Assembly (NCBI RefSeq): GCF_003955665.1 | Contig: NZ_RXHU01000019.1 | Span: 1-38,135, forward strand | Direction of reading: 5' to 3' | DNA from: Paenibacillus whitsoniae | GTDB taxonomy: Bacteria > Bacillota > Bacilli > Paenibacillales > NBRC-103111 | Length of the DNA stretch: 38,135 bases | Part shown: one piece after another, positions 1 to 7,840 of the stretch | How the letters are laid out: the number at the start of each line of letters is the position of its first letter | Position numbering within the stretch: position 1 is the stretch's first letter | Position numbers and translations under genes: made by a program | Notes under the pieces: generated by a model | Databases searched by the model: none | The model's input: the letters and a program-made list of their open reading frames with translations, nothing else | Told to the model about the DNA's origin: nothing

Positions 1-462
1 CTGACGGCCGAGATGGCTGCCGACCCGGAGCAGGAAATATCCGGCCATAAACATCGTATCTACCCACGCTTGCTCCGGAAAATTGTACGATTCCGAGTTG
101 ACGGTATGCTGGAATATGCCGTCGGCAAACCGCACCGCATCCTTCTGCAGATACTCCGCCATTTCCATCATTATCGTCAAGTACTTCTCGTCTTGCGTAG
201 CTTGAAATAAGGTCAGCAGAGCATGTCCGATCGAGACGGCGTTAACGGAAAGCTTAGGCAGCCCCTCTTCGATCTGCTCGTCGATCCATGCCTGCAATTG
301 GGCAAGATACTCCTTCTTCCCGGTTGCCTCATACGCTTCGCACACGCCATAAAACGCCACGCCACCCGGCCAATCCCAGCTGAAATCCATCCGGAACGTG
401 CGGTCAACAACCCGATCTATCACAGATCTAATCCTTTGTTCATCGATCACTAATTTAGGCAT
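1..462 (-). CDS. GH88/GH105-type unsaturated glucuronyl/rhamnogalacturonyl hydrolase, N-terminal part
   Basis: The first 154 codons of a gene that continues beyond the left window edge. The ATG at 462-460 overlaps the stop codon of the upstream binding-protein gene by one base, so the two are translationally coupled. The protein starts MPKLVIDEQRIRSVIDRV and contains the stretches WDWPGGVAFYGVCEAYEATG and PEQAWVDTMFMAGYFLLRVG. The second is typical of the (alpha/alpha)6-barrel GH88/GH105 enzymes such as YteR/YesR, which remove the unsaturated 4,5-uronyl residue left by polysaccharide lyases. No signal peptide is seen, so it should act in the cytoplasm on imported oligosaccharides. That fits its place as the last visible gene of the importer operon. 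The catalytic C-terminal half is outside the window, so the exact subfamily is not decided. Confidence 0.8.
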   Translation of the reverse strand, partial: MPKLVIDEQRIRSVIDRVVDRTFRMDFSWDWPGGVAFYGVCEAYEATGKKEYLAQLQAWIDEQIEEGLPKLSVNAVSIGHALLTLFQATQDEKYLTIMMEMAEYLQKDAVRFADGIFQHTVNSESYNFPEQAWVDTMFMAGYFLLRVGSHLGRQ

Positions 463-1973
463 TATTTCGCTACCTTCGCATACTCGGCATTTATTTCCTC
501 GATCACTTTACTTCCACCGCTTTGCGACCATTTCTCAACGGCTTGCTTCCATCCTGATTCGTCAATGGATCCCATAATAAACTTCACGGTCGCATCCTCA
601 ATGATCTTGGCCAGCTCTTTGCCTTTCTCCACTTCTGTATTCGAGATGAATGGCGCAGCCGGATTCGCAACCGCCATAGTCGCATTATCTTGAAACAACT
701 TCGAGGTTAGCTTCTCTAAATCCGTTCCATAGTTGACAACTTGATTCTGCAAAATCATAAACTGATTGCTGTCACTCATGTCCGACTTCAGCTTTGCATC
801 CGCAGTTGGCTTATACGCACCATTGTCAAGGGTGTACTGCTTTCCTTCAATCCCGTATTTCATCAGATTCTGGTTGTCTTTTTCGGAAATGCGATCAAAG
901 TAAGTTAGAATTTGTTTGAGTTCGGCTTCGGTCTTCACACTTGTTTTGGGAATCATGTACATGCCCAAATATCCGGCACCTGCTCTTGTCCGCTCCCCTT
1001 TTGGCCCGGAAATCCGGTTAAGCAGCGTAAGCTTTGCTGTCGGCACAACCTTCTTAATATTATCTTCGATATTTTTCCCGTCCAGCATATTATCAATCCA
1101 GAGCCCGGCTTGCCCTTTATTCATGACAGCACGTCCGTCCGGAATTAATGCGAAATCCTGATTGATGATTTTCTCATCATACAACTTCTTGTAGAACTTC
1201 AACGTACTCATGTAAGCATCTGTCACAAAAGATGGCGTCAATTTCCCATCTTTCACTTCCCACTCGTTCGGCCCCCCGTTGTATGCAAGGATATCTTTAA
1301 AGCCTGCAATGACACCGCCTTGCATGCCAACAGCTAGTCCAATCGTATCCTGCTTGCCATTCTTATCGGGATCTCCCGTTGCAAATGCCTTCAACACGTT
1401 ATACAACTCATCTAAGGTCTTCGGTGCTTGCAAGCCAAGATTCTCTAACCAGTCTTGGCGCATCATTAGACCAAAACGAGCAAGATCACGCTCCCGATAA
1501 ACCCCATAAATTTTACCGTCAACAGAAATATTCTTGAGAACGATATCGGACATTTTGCTTAGATTCGGATAATCTTTCAGATAAGGGCCGACTTCCCAAA
1601 ACATGCCTGTACGTGAAGCGTTAATGATGAAAGGCGCTTTCGGCTCAAGTGCCACGAATGTTTTCGGAAGTTCGCCGGAAGCCACGGTCGCGCTTAGTTT
1701 GTCTGTATACGATGTAGACGGTACCCAGGATACAGTCAGCTTGGTATTAGTCTTTTCTTCCAGCTGTTTGAGTACAGAACTGTCCTCCGGCATTTTCTCC
1801 GGGCTGTAGCTCGGCAGCATCATGGTTAACTGAAGCGGTCCTTGATTGCTGTTTGATGCGCTAGTGCTTTGAGACGTGCCTTCCTCTTTCGCTCCGCAAG
1901 CGGTAATGGTTAGTGCTGCTGTCGCAAGCAAAGCGCCGGTTTTGACCCATGTTTTTCTTTGTGTCTGTTTCAC
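462..1973 (-). CDS. ABC transporter substrate-binding lipoprotein (LplA-like, family 1)
   Basis: A 503-residue sugar-binding lipoprotein. It starts at a GTG preceded by GGGAGG at a spacing of 8 bases. The signal peptide ends in a lipobox (TITAC, Cys26), followed by a Ser/Asn-rich linker and a solute-binding fold. The stretch DPDKNGKQDTIGLAVG, near residue 200, is the calcium-loop-like motif common in Paenibacillus LplA-type proteins. It lies directly downstream of two permease genes in the same operon and just before the GH88/GH105 gene, so the ligand is probably an unsaturated uronic-acid oligosaccharide (inference). No ATPase gene is present; such importers usually share an MsmX-type ATPase encoded elsewhere. 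Confidence 0.9.
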   Translation of the reverse strand: MKQTQRKTWVKTGALLATAALTITACGAKEEGTSQSTSASNSNQGPLQLTMMLPSYSPEKMPEDSSVLKQLEEKTNTKLTVSWVPSTSYTDKLSATVASGELPKTFVALEPKAPFIINASRTGMFWEVGPYLKDYPNLSKMSDIVLKNISVDGKIYGVYRERDLARFGLMMRQDWLENLGLQAPKTLDELYNVLKAFATGDPDKNGKQDTIGLAVGMQGGVIAGFKDILAYNGGPNEWEVKDGKLTPSFVTDAYMSTLKFYKKLYDEKIINQDFALIPDGRAVMNKGQAGLWIDNMLDGKNIEDNIKKVVPTAKLTLLNRISGPKGERTRAGAGYLGMYMIPKTSVKTEAELKQILTYFDRISEKDNQNLMKYGIEGKQYTLDNGAYKPTADAKLKSDMSDSNQFMILQNQVVNYGTDLEKLTSKLFQDNATMAVANPAAPFISNTEVEKGKELAKIIEDATVKFIMGSIDESGWKQAVEKWSQSGGSKVIEEINAEYAKVAK

Positions 1974-2009
1974 TTTGAAATCCTCCCTTTTCTCATTCCT
2001 ATTATATCG

Positions 2010-2891
2010 TTACCCTTTCACCGAGCCTAGCAATACCCCTTTGGCAAAATGTTTTTGCATAAATGGGTACACCAGAAGAATCGGCAGGGTTGATACCACA
2101 ATGACAGCCATTTTTACTGATTGATCCGGCGGTGCTACATAATCTGCCCCCATTGCTGAAGAGTCTCCAATGCCACCGGATGCTAAAATCACAATTTGTC
2201 TGAGCAGCACCTGAATCGGCCACATCTTACTGTCGTTGATGTACAAGACTGCGCTGAAGAACGTATTCCAGTGCCCCACCGCATAAAATAAGGAGAAAGT
2301 CGCGATGGCCGGCATCGATAATGGAAGTACAATTCGGAGAAAAATCCCCAAATCATTGCAGCCGTCAATTTTGGCCGATTCCTCCAACCCATCTGGAAGC
2401 TGTTGAAAAAAATTGCGAATAATAATTAAGTTGAACGCACTGATTGCAGTTGGAATCAACAAGGACCAGTACGTATTGATCATTCCCAGCTGCTTCACAA
2501 CCAGAAATGTTGGAATCATCCCCCCGCTGAACAGCATCGTAAACACAACCATCATCAAGATCGGCTTGCGGAAATCCATATCTTTGCGGGCTAGTGGGTA
2601 TGCCATTAAGCAAGTTAAGAAAATATTAATCAAAGTACCTGCAACTGTGATAAATATCGTGACAAACAAGCTCCTAACTACGGTTTGTGTGGAGAAAATG
2701 TACTTGTAGGCATCTAAGCTGAATTCCGTTGGAAATAAGATAAATCCCCGTGTTAGCAATTCCTTCTGTGTGGCAAAGGAACCAGAAATAACATAAATAA
2801 AGGGCAAAACGGTGATCAACGAGAAGATAAGCAAAAGCGTCACATTGATGCCATCGAATATTCGGCTTCCCCAACTTGTTTTTATCGGCAT
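2010..2891 (-). CDS. Carbohydrate ABC transporter permease (LplC/YtcP type)
   Basis: A membrane permease of 293 residues with about six transmembrane segments. The EAA loop is visible as ESAKIDGCNDLGIFLRIVLP, and the C-terminus reads FMQKHFAKGVLLGSVKG, the typical end of LplC/YtcP proteins. I chose the ATG at 2891 over a TTG three codons upstream because AAGGAAG lies about 10 bases before it. Only 18 bases separate it from the upstream permease stop, so the genes form an operon. It pairs with the LplB-type permease encoded by 2910-3863 to form the membrane channel. Confidence 0.9.
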   Translation of the reverse strand: MPIKTSWGSRIFDGINVTLLLIFSLITVLPFIYVISGSFATQKELLTRGFILFPTEFSLDAYKYIFSTQTVVRSLFVTIFITVAGTLINIFLTCLMAYPLARKDMDFRKPILMMVVFTMLFSGGMIPTFLVVKQLGMINTYWSLLIPTAISAFNLIIIRNFFQQLPDGLEESAKIDGCNDLGIFLRIVLPLSMPAIATFSLFYAVGHWNTFFSAVLYINDSKMWPIQVLLRQIVILASGGIGDSSAMGADYVAPPDQSVKMAVIVVSTLPILLVYPFMQKHFAKGVLLGSVKG

Positions 2892-2909
2892 AGCTTCCAA
2901 GCTTCCTTT

Positions 2910-3863
2910 CTAGTAAATTCCTTCTTCACCGATTTTCTTGGCAAAGTAATTGGACGAGACGACGAGCACTAATCCGATGATGGATTTAAATAATCCCACA
3001 GCAGTACTAAAGCTGTACTGCCCTTGGCTGATCCCCACCGAGTAGACATAGGTGTCAAACACATCTCCGACTTCACGGTTCATCGCGTTGAGCATGAGGA
3101 AGATCTGTTCAAACCCGGTATCCAGGAAGCTGCCCAACCGTAAAATTAGCAAAATGATAATGGTACTGCGGATCGCTGGCAGCGTAATATGCCACAATTG
3201 GCGGGCACGGTTTGCGCCATCCATCCTTGCCGCTTCATATAATTGCGGATCAACACCTGACAAGGCCGCCAGGAAAATGATCGTTCCCCAGCCTGTTTCT
3301 TTCCATATCACTTCCGAAGTAACAATCGTTCGAAACCATTCATTACTCGCAAGAAAATTGATTTTTTCTCCACCGATGCGTACTAACAACTCATTCACCA
3401 TGCCACCTTCTGTCGTCAGAAAGATGTATGCGATCCCTACGACAACGACCCAGGACATAAAGTGAGGAATGTAGATTAGCGTTTGAACGAATCGTTTCAT
3501 CACTTCAATTCGCAGCTCATTCAACATGAGAGCGATGAGGATCGGCAAAGGAAAGAAGAACAGAATATTGTAACTGGCAAGAATTAAGGTATTGCGAAAC
3601 AGGACGAGGAAATTATCGTCACTGAACAATCGTTCGAAGTGCTTGAGTCCTACAAACGGGCTGTTCCAAAAACCAAGAAATGGCTGATAGTCTTTAAATG
3701 CGATAAAAATGCCATACATAGGCCAGTACTTAAAAATAAGAAAGTACAGCAAGCCCGGAAGTACCATCAAATAAAGCCATCGATTTCGTGCGAGCCTGCT
3801 CATGAATGTCGACGATCTTGCCGTCAATGATATCCTGACTCTGGCCTTCGTTGTTGTGTCCAT
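2910..3863 (-). CDS. Carbohydrate ABC transporter permease (LplB/YteP type)
   Basis: A permease of 317 residues and the first gene of the importer operon. The frame is open for 21 more codons upstream, but the ATG at 3863 has AAGGAAGG directly before it at a good spacing and gives the usual start with a short basic N-terminus. Hallmarks are WLYLMVLPGLLYFLIFKYWP in the first membrane segment, GIFIAFKDYQPFLG, and the EAA loop EAARMDGANRARQLWHITLP. The family forms a heterodimeric channel with an LplC-type partner for import of complex sugars. Its expected AraC-type activator gene, next upstream, is broken (4260-5145). Confidence 0.9.
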   Translation of the reverse strand: MDTTTKARVRISLTARSSTFMSRLARNRWLYLMVLPGLLYFLIFKYWPMYGIFIAFKDYQPFLGFWNSPFVGLKHFERLFSDDNFLVLFRNTLILASYNILFFFPLPILIALMLNELRIEVMKRFVQTLIYIPHFMSWVVVVGIAYIFLTTEGGMVNELLVRIGGEKINFLASNEWFRTIVTSEVIWKETGWGTIIFLAALSGVDPQLYEAARMDGANRARQLWHITLPAIRSTIIILLILRLGSFLDTGFEQIFLMLNAMNREVGDVFDTYVYSVGISQGQYSFSTAVGLFKSIIGLVLVVSSNYFAKKIGEEGIY

Positions 3864-4259
3864 AAACGTCCTTCCTTTCATAACCCTCTGACAATTGGTT
3901 TCACTTGCAAGTTGCAGTCTCATCATAAAGGGGTAAGGAAATTGCCGTCGATAGTCCCTGATTGTTCAGATTGGTGCTTAAGGAACACTCATATTTAATA
4001 TCAAGATTAAATTGTCATTTGTTGCGACGATAGTTTTTAGTTGATATCCCCCTAATTTGAGTTCACACCGATCATCTGCCTGCAAAACTGTCTTTTGGAT
4101 TTGCATTCGGACTCAAACCAATTCTGACCATAAATGTAAAGTGACTGTTACCTATTAGATAACAGCCGCCTTCTTCTCATTTATTAGATCATGACTGAAA
4201 CTTTTACTCCAAAGCTTCCATCAGGCTTACCGCCAACAACGTTTAAATAAGGTGATGCA
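3864..4259. other. Intergenic region with operon leader and a degraded protein tail
   Basis: No intact gene is visible in these roughly 400 bases. This stretch must contain the promoter of the importer operon, but I see no convincing -35/-10 pair. A near-palindrome with CTGTTA at 4145-4150 and TAACAG at 4160-4165 lacks a T-run. On the minus strand 4184-4259 reads as a plausible protein C-terminus (SPYLNVVGGKPDGSFG and on to a stop at 4184) in a frame different from the regulator remnant upstream, so this may be the tail of another lost gene. I do not recognise it. Confidence 0.4.
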
Positions 4260-5145
4260 TTACGATTGACGCAAAAAAGCGCCCCCGGATTTCTCCGTGA
4301 GGCACAATCTTCTCGCCGATTTAGCCTTTTCAAAGACAGCCGCGACTTGAGAGATATTGTACGTTGACGGAGCAATCACGACAGTTGCCCACATGCGCAA
4401 AAGCCTGTTAATCGTAAATGTCAGCTCTCTGCACACGCTATAAATTTGATCCCGGTGATGAGTTTCCGATTCTACGATTAAAATCGCTAGCGTTAGATCA
4501 TTAATCACATAGGATTGATCCAGATGCTTGTCTATGATTTCCTCCATAATATTGCAAGCAGCAAAGGTGACCAGCCCCTCGTCCCCCTTGTTAAATCGAT
4601 CCAGTACACTTTCGAATCCAATCAACTGGAGATAGACAACCGTAAAGATCCCCTGCTCTGCATTCCCACCATACTGTCTGAATCAATGGGTAAGTTCACT
4701 GTCAGAATATCTGAACAAATATCCCTGCATCAGTTGTTGAATAAAAGCTTTCTTTCAGATGTGGCAGCTCATGTTGCAGCTTGCCGTGCAGCGAATGATT
4801 CTGGCTGTTCATATCCTGCCACTTTTGATTAATTAACGAAAACTCATCTTTATCTTTCATGGCCACTTCCATATGATCCCCGCCAAGCATTCGGACAAGC
4901 TTCCCGATCGGTGAATAAATACGCCGAGGAACCATCCATGCCAAAGTAACGGCGATCAGCAGTGACAGTAAGTTAACGATAATGATCAACTTGGAGATAG
5001 CAATCAACGGAGCTGTAATAGAGCGAATCGGTGCCGCAGAAATATATCCCCACTGGTTGAGCAACTCTGTAAAATGATCATAGGTTACAGAATATTTGCT
5101 ACCTCCCCAATCGTTGAAATCATCCAAAAAAAGCCTAGAATACAT
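4260..5145 (-). pseudogene. Broken AraC-family regulator with Cache-type membrane sensor (YesN-like)
   Basis: Remnant of a large sensor-regulator like the intact one at 15581-17800. From 5145 downwards the first frame gives the end of the extracellular sensor (NQWGYISAAPIRSITAPL), a membrane segment (LIIIVNLLSLLIAVTLAWMV), and the linker YSPIGKLVRMLGG and LPHLKES. One extra base in the A-run at 4743-4746 shifts the frame. In the next frame the protein goes on as FIQQLMQGYLFRYSDSELTH, meets an in-frame TGA at 4683-4685, and continues through FNKGDEGLVTFAACNIMEE to a stop near 4260. The N-terminal part of the sensor and the whole C-terminal AraC DNA-binding domain are missing. It sits where the activator of the 1-3.9 kb importer operon would be expected, so that operon has probably lost its local regulator. 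Confidence 0.85.
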
Positions 5146-5170
5146 TTATGTATCGAGGCTTTTTTAGATG
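5121..5170. repeat. Near-perfect palindrome at the broken regulator's edge
   Basis: Arms at 5121-5145 and 5147-5170 (CATCC...AAAAAAGCCT and AGGCTTTTTT...GATG) match with few mismatches and would form a long hairpin flanked by A and T tracts, like a two-way terminator. The palindrome starts inside the remaining coding sequence of the broken regulator and marks where AT-rich DNA begins. Just beyond it, GTATAC and ATGCATTTT are each repeated directly (5170-5186 and 5190-5204). It could be the scar of an insertion or a terminator brought by the inserted DNA. Confidence 0.6.
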
Positions 5171-5260
5171 TATACTTATGCATTTTTCTGTATACATGCA
5201 TTTTGAAGCAAAAACTACAGTAAAATTTGAAACATTTTACATTTAATTATGAAATATCAC

Positions 5261-5385
5261 TGTGAATTGTAACTTGAGATGACACTTTCCAGGCCACCCT
5301 TCTTGCCAAATTGTAGGTCACAATTGACGCTTTCTTAAACATAAAATGACGCTTTTCTGATTAATGGTAATATAAAATGTCGCTG
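5261..5385. repeat. Left cluster of IS21-like terminal repeats
   Basis: Four related copies run in the same orientation: 5267-5290 (TTGTAACTTGAGATGACACT), 5311-5336 (TTGTAGGTCACAATTGACGC), 5335-5359 (ACATAAAATGACGCTTTTCT) and 5369-5385 (TAATATAAAATGTCGCT). The shared core is roughly ATGAC-G/A-CTTT. The copies at 8466-8663 are the same sequence in inverted orientation. Confidence 0.55.
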
Positions 5386-5426
5386 TCTATAGTACATAAA
5401 TTGCTCACCCAAGAGAGAAAGCCCAT

Positions 5427-5454
5427 TTTCCTTTTTTAAAATAAAAAAAGGAAA
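5427..5454. repeat. A/T palindrome, hairpin
   Basis: TTTCCTTTTTT at 5427-5437 faces AAAAAAGGAAA at 5444-5454, an 11-base perfect stem with a 6-base loop. It lies just upstream of the ISL3-like remnant. It may be a terminator-like structure or part of that element's end. Confidence 0.5.
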
Positions 5455-5515
5455 GCTGCGCATATAGTTGACATTTAAGTCAATTAAGAGACCAGTAGAC
5501 GAGAGGTGTTTTCAT

Positions 5516-5801
5516 TTGTTTGCAGTAACTTTCTAAGAAGGAAAACTCGAAGAGCTCCTTCATATTCCTGAGCCTTGGTACATTGATAAATTTCATGTTA
5601 TTCAAGGTGCTAATAATAAAGTGCGCCGCAAAGAACGAATAAGCAGTACATTAATAAAAAATATACGTTACCTATGGCTGAAAAATGAATTTGACTAAAT
5701 CTCAGATTGAGATTATGGCTAAGTTAAAAGACTGCGATTTGGATACATCCAAGGCCTACCGTAGGAGGTTGATCTTACAAGAAATCTACCATAAATGGTA
5801 A
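5516..5801 (+). pseudogene. ISL3-family transposase remnant, internally deleted and frameshifted
   Basis: A GAGAGGTG ribosome site precedes a TTG at 5516. The reading FAVTF-stop-EGKLEELLHIPEPWYID resembles the N-terminus of ISL3-type transposases. It then jumps directly to FHVIQGANNKVRRKER and KNIRYLWLKNE, which belong to the late catalytic core and normally lie some 200 residues further on. After a frameshift near 5690 it continues NLTKSQIEIMAKLKDCDLDT and SKAYRRRLILQEIYHKW before a stop at 5799-5801. So about half of the gene was deleted from the middle, and it carries a stop and a frameshift as well. It cannot encode an active enzyme. Confidence 0.75.
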
Positions 5802-6009
5802 ATTTGAATGGCTGGGGGGGGATGGAAGTATTTGTCGATAAAATCAATCTAAGCTAAGAAAAAAACGTGAATTAAATGGGGTTTTACGTAATTTAAACTA
5901 TTTTATAGATTCACTTGGGCTAATAGAACTATACACAAAAAATGGTAATGTTGGTACGATGTCCTTGTAAGTAATGGAAATAGTAAATAAAGAATATGGA
6001 GGAGATTAA
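5802..6009 (+). other. Leader region of the secreted-protein genes
   Basis: AT-rich, no gene seen. A run of eight G occurs near 5814-5821. GGAGGAG lies just before the GTG start at 6010. No convincing promoter pair could be assigned. Confidence 0.35.
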
Positions 6010-6537
6010 GTGAATATTAGAAAGAAAATAACAGTAGGTTCTATGATTTTAATGTTGAGTATTCCCACACTATCTGCAAATGCTGCTACATACAAGTCTA
6101 TTACCTACCCTTACATGACAGGATGTGACGTGAATAATTTACAATGTTCTGATCACTATGCAGACCATTTTGCTTTAAACCTGTATTGGGATCCTGTTAT
6201 CCCCTCTTCTCCTTTAAGAGCTAACATTGTAAGCGCAGAAGCTACTTATACTTTTGCAAACCAGTATTCCGATAGATGGACAACTCAAACACTTAAAATT
6301 TGGAATAAAGGTAACCCTAATGTTGTTTTAGATACACCAGTATTTAATAACTCTGCTTATTCAGGGACATACTCTATCTCAGGATATTCTACATACTACC
6401 AGACATGGAATATTGGGACTACAGTTACCACAGGGGATAACTATACAATGGGCTACTTTAAACTTGATTTGTATGCACCTGGAGGTTCCCCTGCAGGAAC
6501 ATATTATCCTAAGCGTTACAGACAAAATTTTAGTTAA
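6010..6537 (+). CDS. Small secreted protein, function unknown
   Basis: A 175-residue protein with a GTG start preceded by GGAGGAG. It has a classical signal peptide: MNIRKK, then a hydrophobic stretch, then a likely cleavage after SANA. The mature part is rich in Tyr, Thr, Ser and Asn, has two cysteines (GCDVNNLQC) that could form a disulfide, and a repeated aromatic pattern (YSGTYSISGYSTYYQTW) suggesting a beta-sandwich. I do not recognise the family. It is followed after 18 bases by another secreted protein in the same direction, so they are probably co-transcribed. Base and codon use are AT-rich compared with genes outside the island. Confidence 0.75.
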   Translation: MNIRKKITVGSMILMLSIPTLSANAATYKSITYPYMTGCDVNNLQCSDHYADHFALNLYWDPVIPSSPLRANIVSAEATYTFANQYSDRWTTQTLKIWNKGNPNVVLDTPVFNNSAYSGTYSISGYSTYYQTWNIGTTVTTGDNYTMGYFKLDLYAPGGSPAGTYYPKRYRQNFS

Positions 6538-6555
6538 TTAGGGAGAGTTAAAACT

Positions 6556-7179
6556 ATGAAAATGAAACGTCTAATTGTTGTGGCAACATTAGCTATTTGT
6601 ACCATTGCCAGTTCTTCCGTTTATGCGGCTACACAGTCCACTAACCACCCATCAGGGTTAACCTTGGACACAACTACATCACGTCATTATGTATTCTCGG
6701 AAACAGGTACAGTTGATGGAGTTGAAATCTCTTCTCAATATGAGGTATGGTATAATGACAAAGGATATTATCGTTTCAATACCATATCGGGTCCCTATAC
6801 TGGGGATTATGAAATTTGGGATGGAAAGAAACTTTACCAATACACAAAGTTAATTAATGAATTAACAATAAGAAATATTAGTGGTATTAGCACTCCAGTG
6901 CCACATCTTTTTCTAAGCCCTGAAATTAATTCACGAGTACTAAGGGACATTAAAGCGAATAAACTAAAATCAGTTTCAAAGAATGAGTTCGAAACACCTA
7001 ATTTGCACATCAAACTCGATGATGATGAGCAAACGGTAATGTACTACTCCCAACATCAGGATAATGGAAAACCGACACATACAATTAAAGTTGATAAATT
7101 AGATAAAAAGATACAATTTGATAAATCGCTTCTTATAGTTGATGAATCTAAGGCTTCCATTCAATACCTAAGTGAATAA
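6556..7179 (+). CDS. Secreted protein, function unknown
   Basis: A 207-residue protein with an N-terminal signal peptide (MKMKRLIVVATLAICTIASS, likely cleaved after VYA) and an AGGGAGAG site upstream. The mature part has repeated short beta-strand patterns such as YEVWYNDKGYYRF and YEIWDGKKLYQY, reminiscent of lipoprotein-carrier or LolA-like folds, but this is only a shape impression. There are no cysteines outside the signal. It is second in a likely two-gene unit that ends at a hairpin at 7196-7246. The AT-rich composition matches its upstream neighbour, so both probably arrived with the island. Confidence 0.75.
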   Translation: MKMKRLIVVATLAICTIASSSVYAATQSTNHPSGLTLDTTTSRHYVFSETGTVDGVEISSQYEVWYNDKGYYRFNTISGPYTGDYEIWDGKKLYQYTKLINELTIRNISGISTPVPHLFLSPEINSRVLRDIKANKLKSVSKNEFETPNLHIKLDDDEQTVMYYSQHQDNGKPTHTIKVDKLDKKIQFDKSLLIVDESKASIQYLSE

Positions 7180-7195
7180 TGATTCAAAACAAAAT

Positions 7196-7246
7196 AAAGT
7201 TAGACTGTAAGATGGCTCCAATAGGACTTCTTACAGTCTTTACTTT
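7196..7246 (+). terminator. Hairpin terminator after the two secreted-protein genes
   Basis: AGACTGTAAG at 7202-7211 pairs perfectly with CTTACAGTCT at 7230-7239, and the flanking AAAGT and ACTTT extend the stem. It lies between the second secreted-protein gene and the ribosome site of the lipoprotein gene at 7262. The T-run is short, so some read-through is possible. Confidence 0.6.
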
Positions 7247-7261
7247 TAGGAGGGGAATTTC

Positions 7262-7840
7262 ATGAAACGTGTTTGGATCTCTTGCCTTCTTCTTGTAGTG
7301 CTTGCCGCATGCTCAGAAAAAATGATTACTGACAAGAGTACCGGAAAATCCATTGAAGAGGTATCACAAGGGAGCAATATAATTGTTAATCCCTTGAGCG
7401 ATGCTATGGATCAAGGTAATAGCGAATATGCAAGAAATGTCGTTGTAGATGTCTTATACTATAAAACCAAATCTGTGGTAAGAGGAGACATTGTATACTA
7501 TGGGGACAATAACGTAGCAAGAGTAATTGCACTTCCAAATGAAAAAGTAAAAGTAACAAACGGTCATATATATATTAATAGCAGAAAATTAGATACATTC
7601 TACGGGGCAGCCCATGTTAGAGGGTATGACTATCTAAGGTTTAAGGATAGCGATATGGATGAACCTGCTAAGCAAAGTCTCATAGATGAAATCTTTAAGA
7701 AAAATCAAAGTGAAATTACCCTCAAAAATGACGAAGTACTTGTAATTGGTGACGATTGGTCCAGAAGTACTTTTAGTAAATTACTAACAAATGAGATTCT
7801 TGGTAAAGTAATCGGTGTATGCACAAAGTGCAGTCAGTGA
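7262..7840 (+). CDS. Lipoprotein with S26 signal-peptidase fold lacking catalytic residues
   Basis: A 192-residue protein with AGGAGGGG before the ATG and a lipobox (LAAC, Cys17). The body follows the S26 signal peptidase order: a box resembling the catalytic Ser-Met box (SDAMDQGN, residues 46-53), RGDIVYY (74-80), RVIALPNEKVKV with INSRKLD, and a late VLVIGDDWSRS with GKVIG, like the usual GDN.....S box. Where peptidases have Ser before Met there is Ala48, and where the general base Lys precedes RVI there is Ala86. It is therefore probably not a working signal peptidase. It may bind or shield the two secreted proteins encoded next to it, but that is a guess. Related Bacillus lipoproteins exist in memory only. 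Confidence 0.75.
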   Translation: MKRVWISCLLLVVLAACSEKMITDKSTGKSIEEVSQGSNIIVNPLSDAMDQGNSEYARNVVVDVLYYKTKSVVRGDIVYYGDNNVARVIALPNEKVKVTNGHIYINSRKLDTFYGAAHVRGYDYLRFKDSDMDEPAKQSLIDEIFKKNQSEITLKNDEVLVIGDDWSRSTFSKLLTNEILGKVIGVCTKCSQ

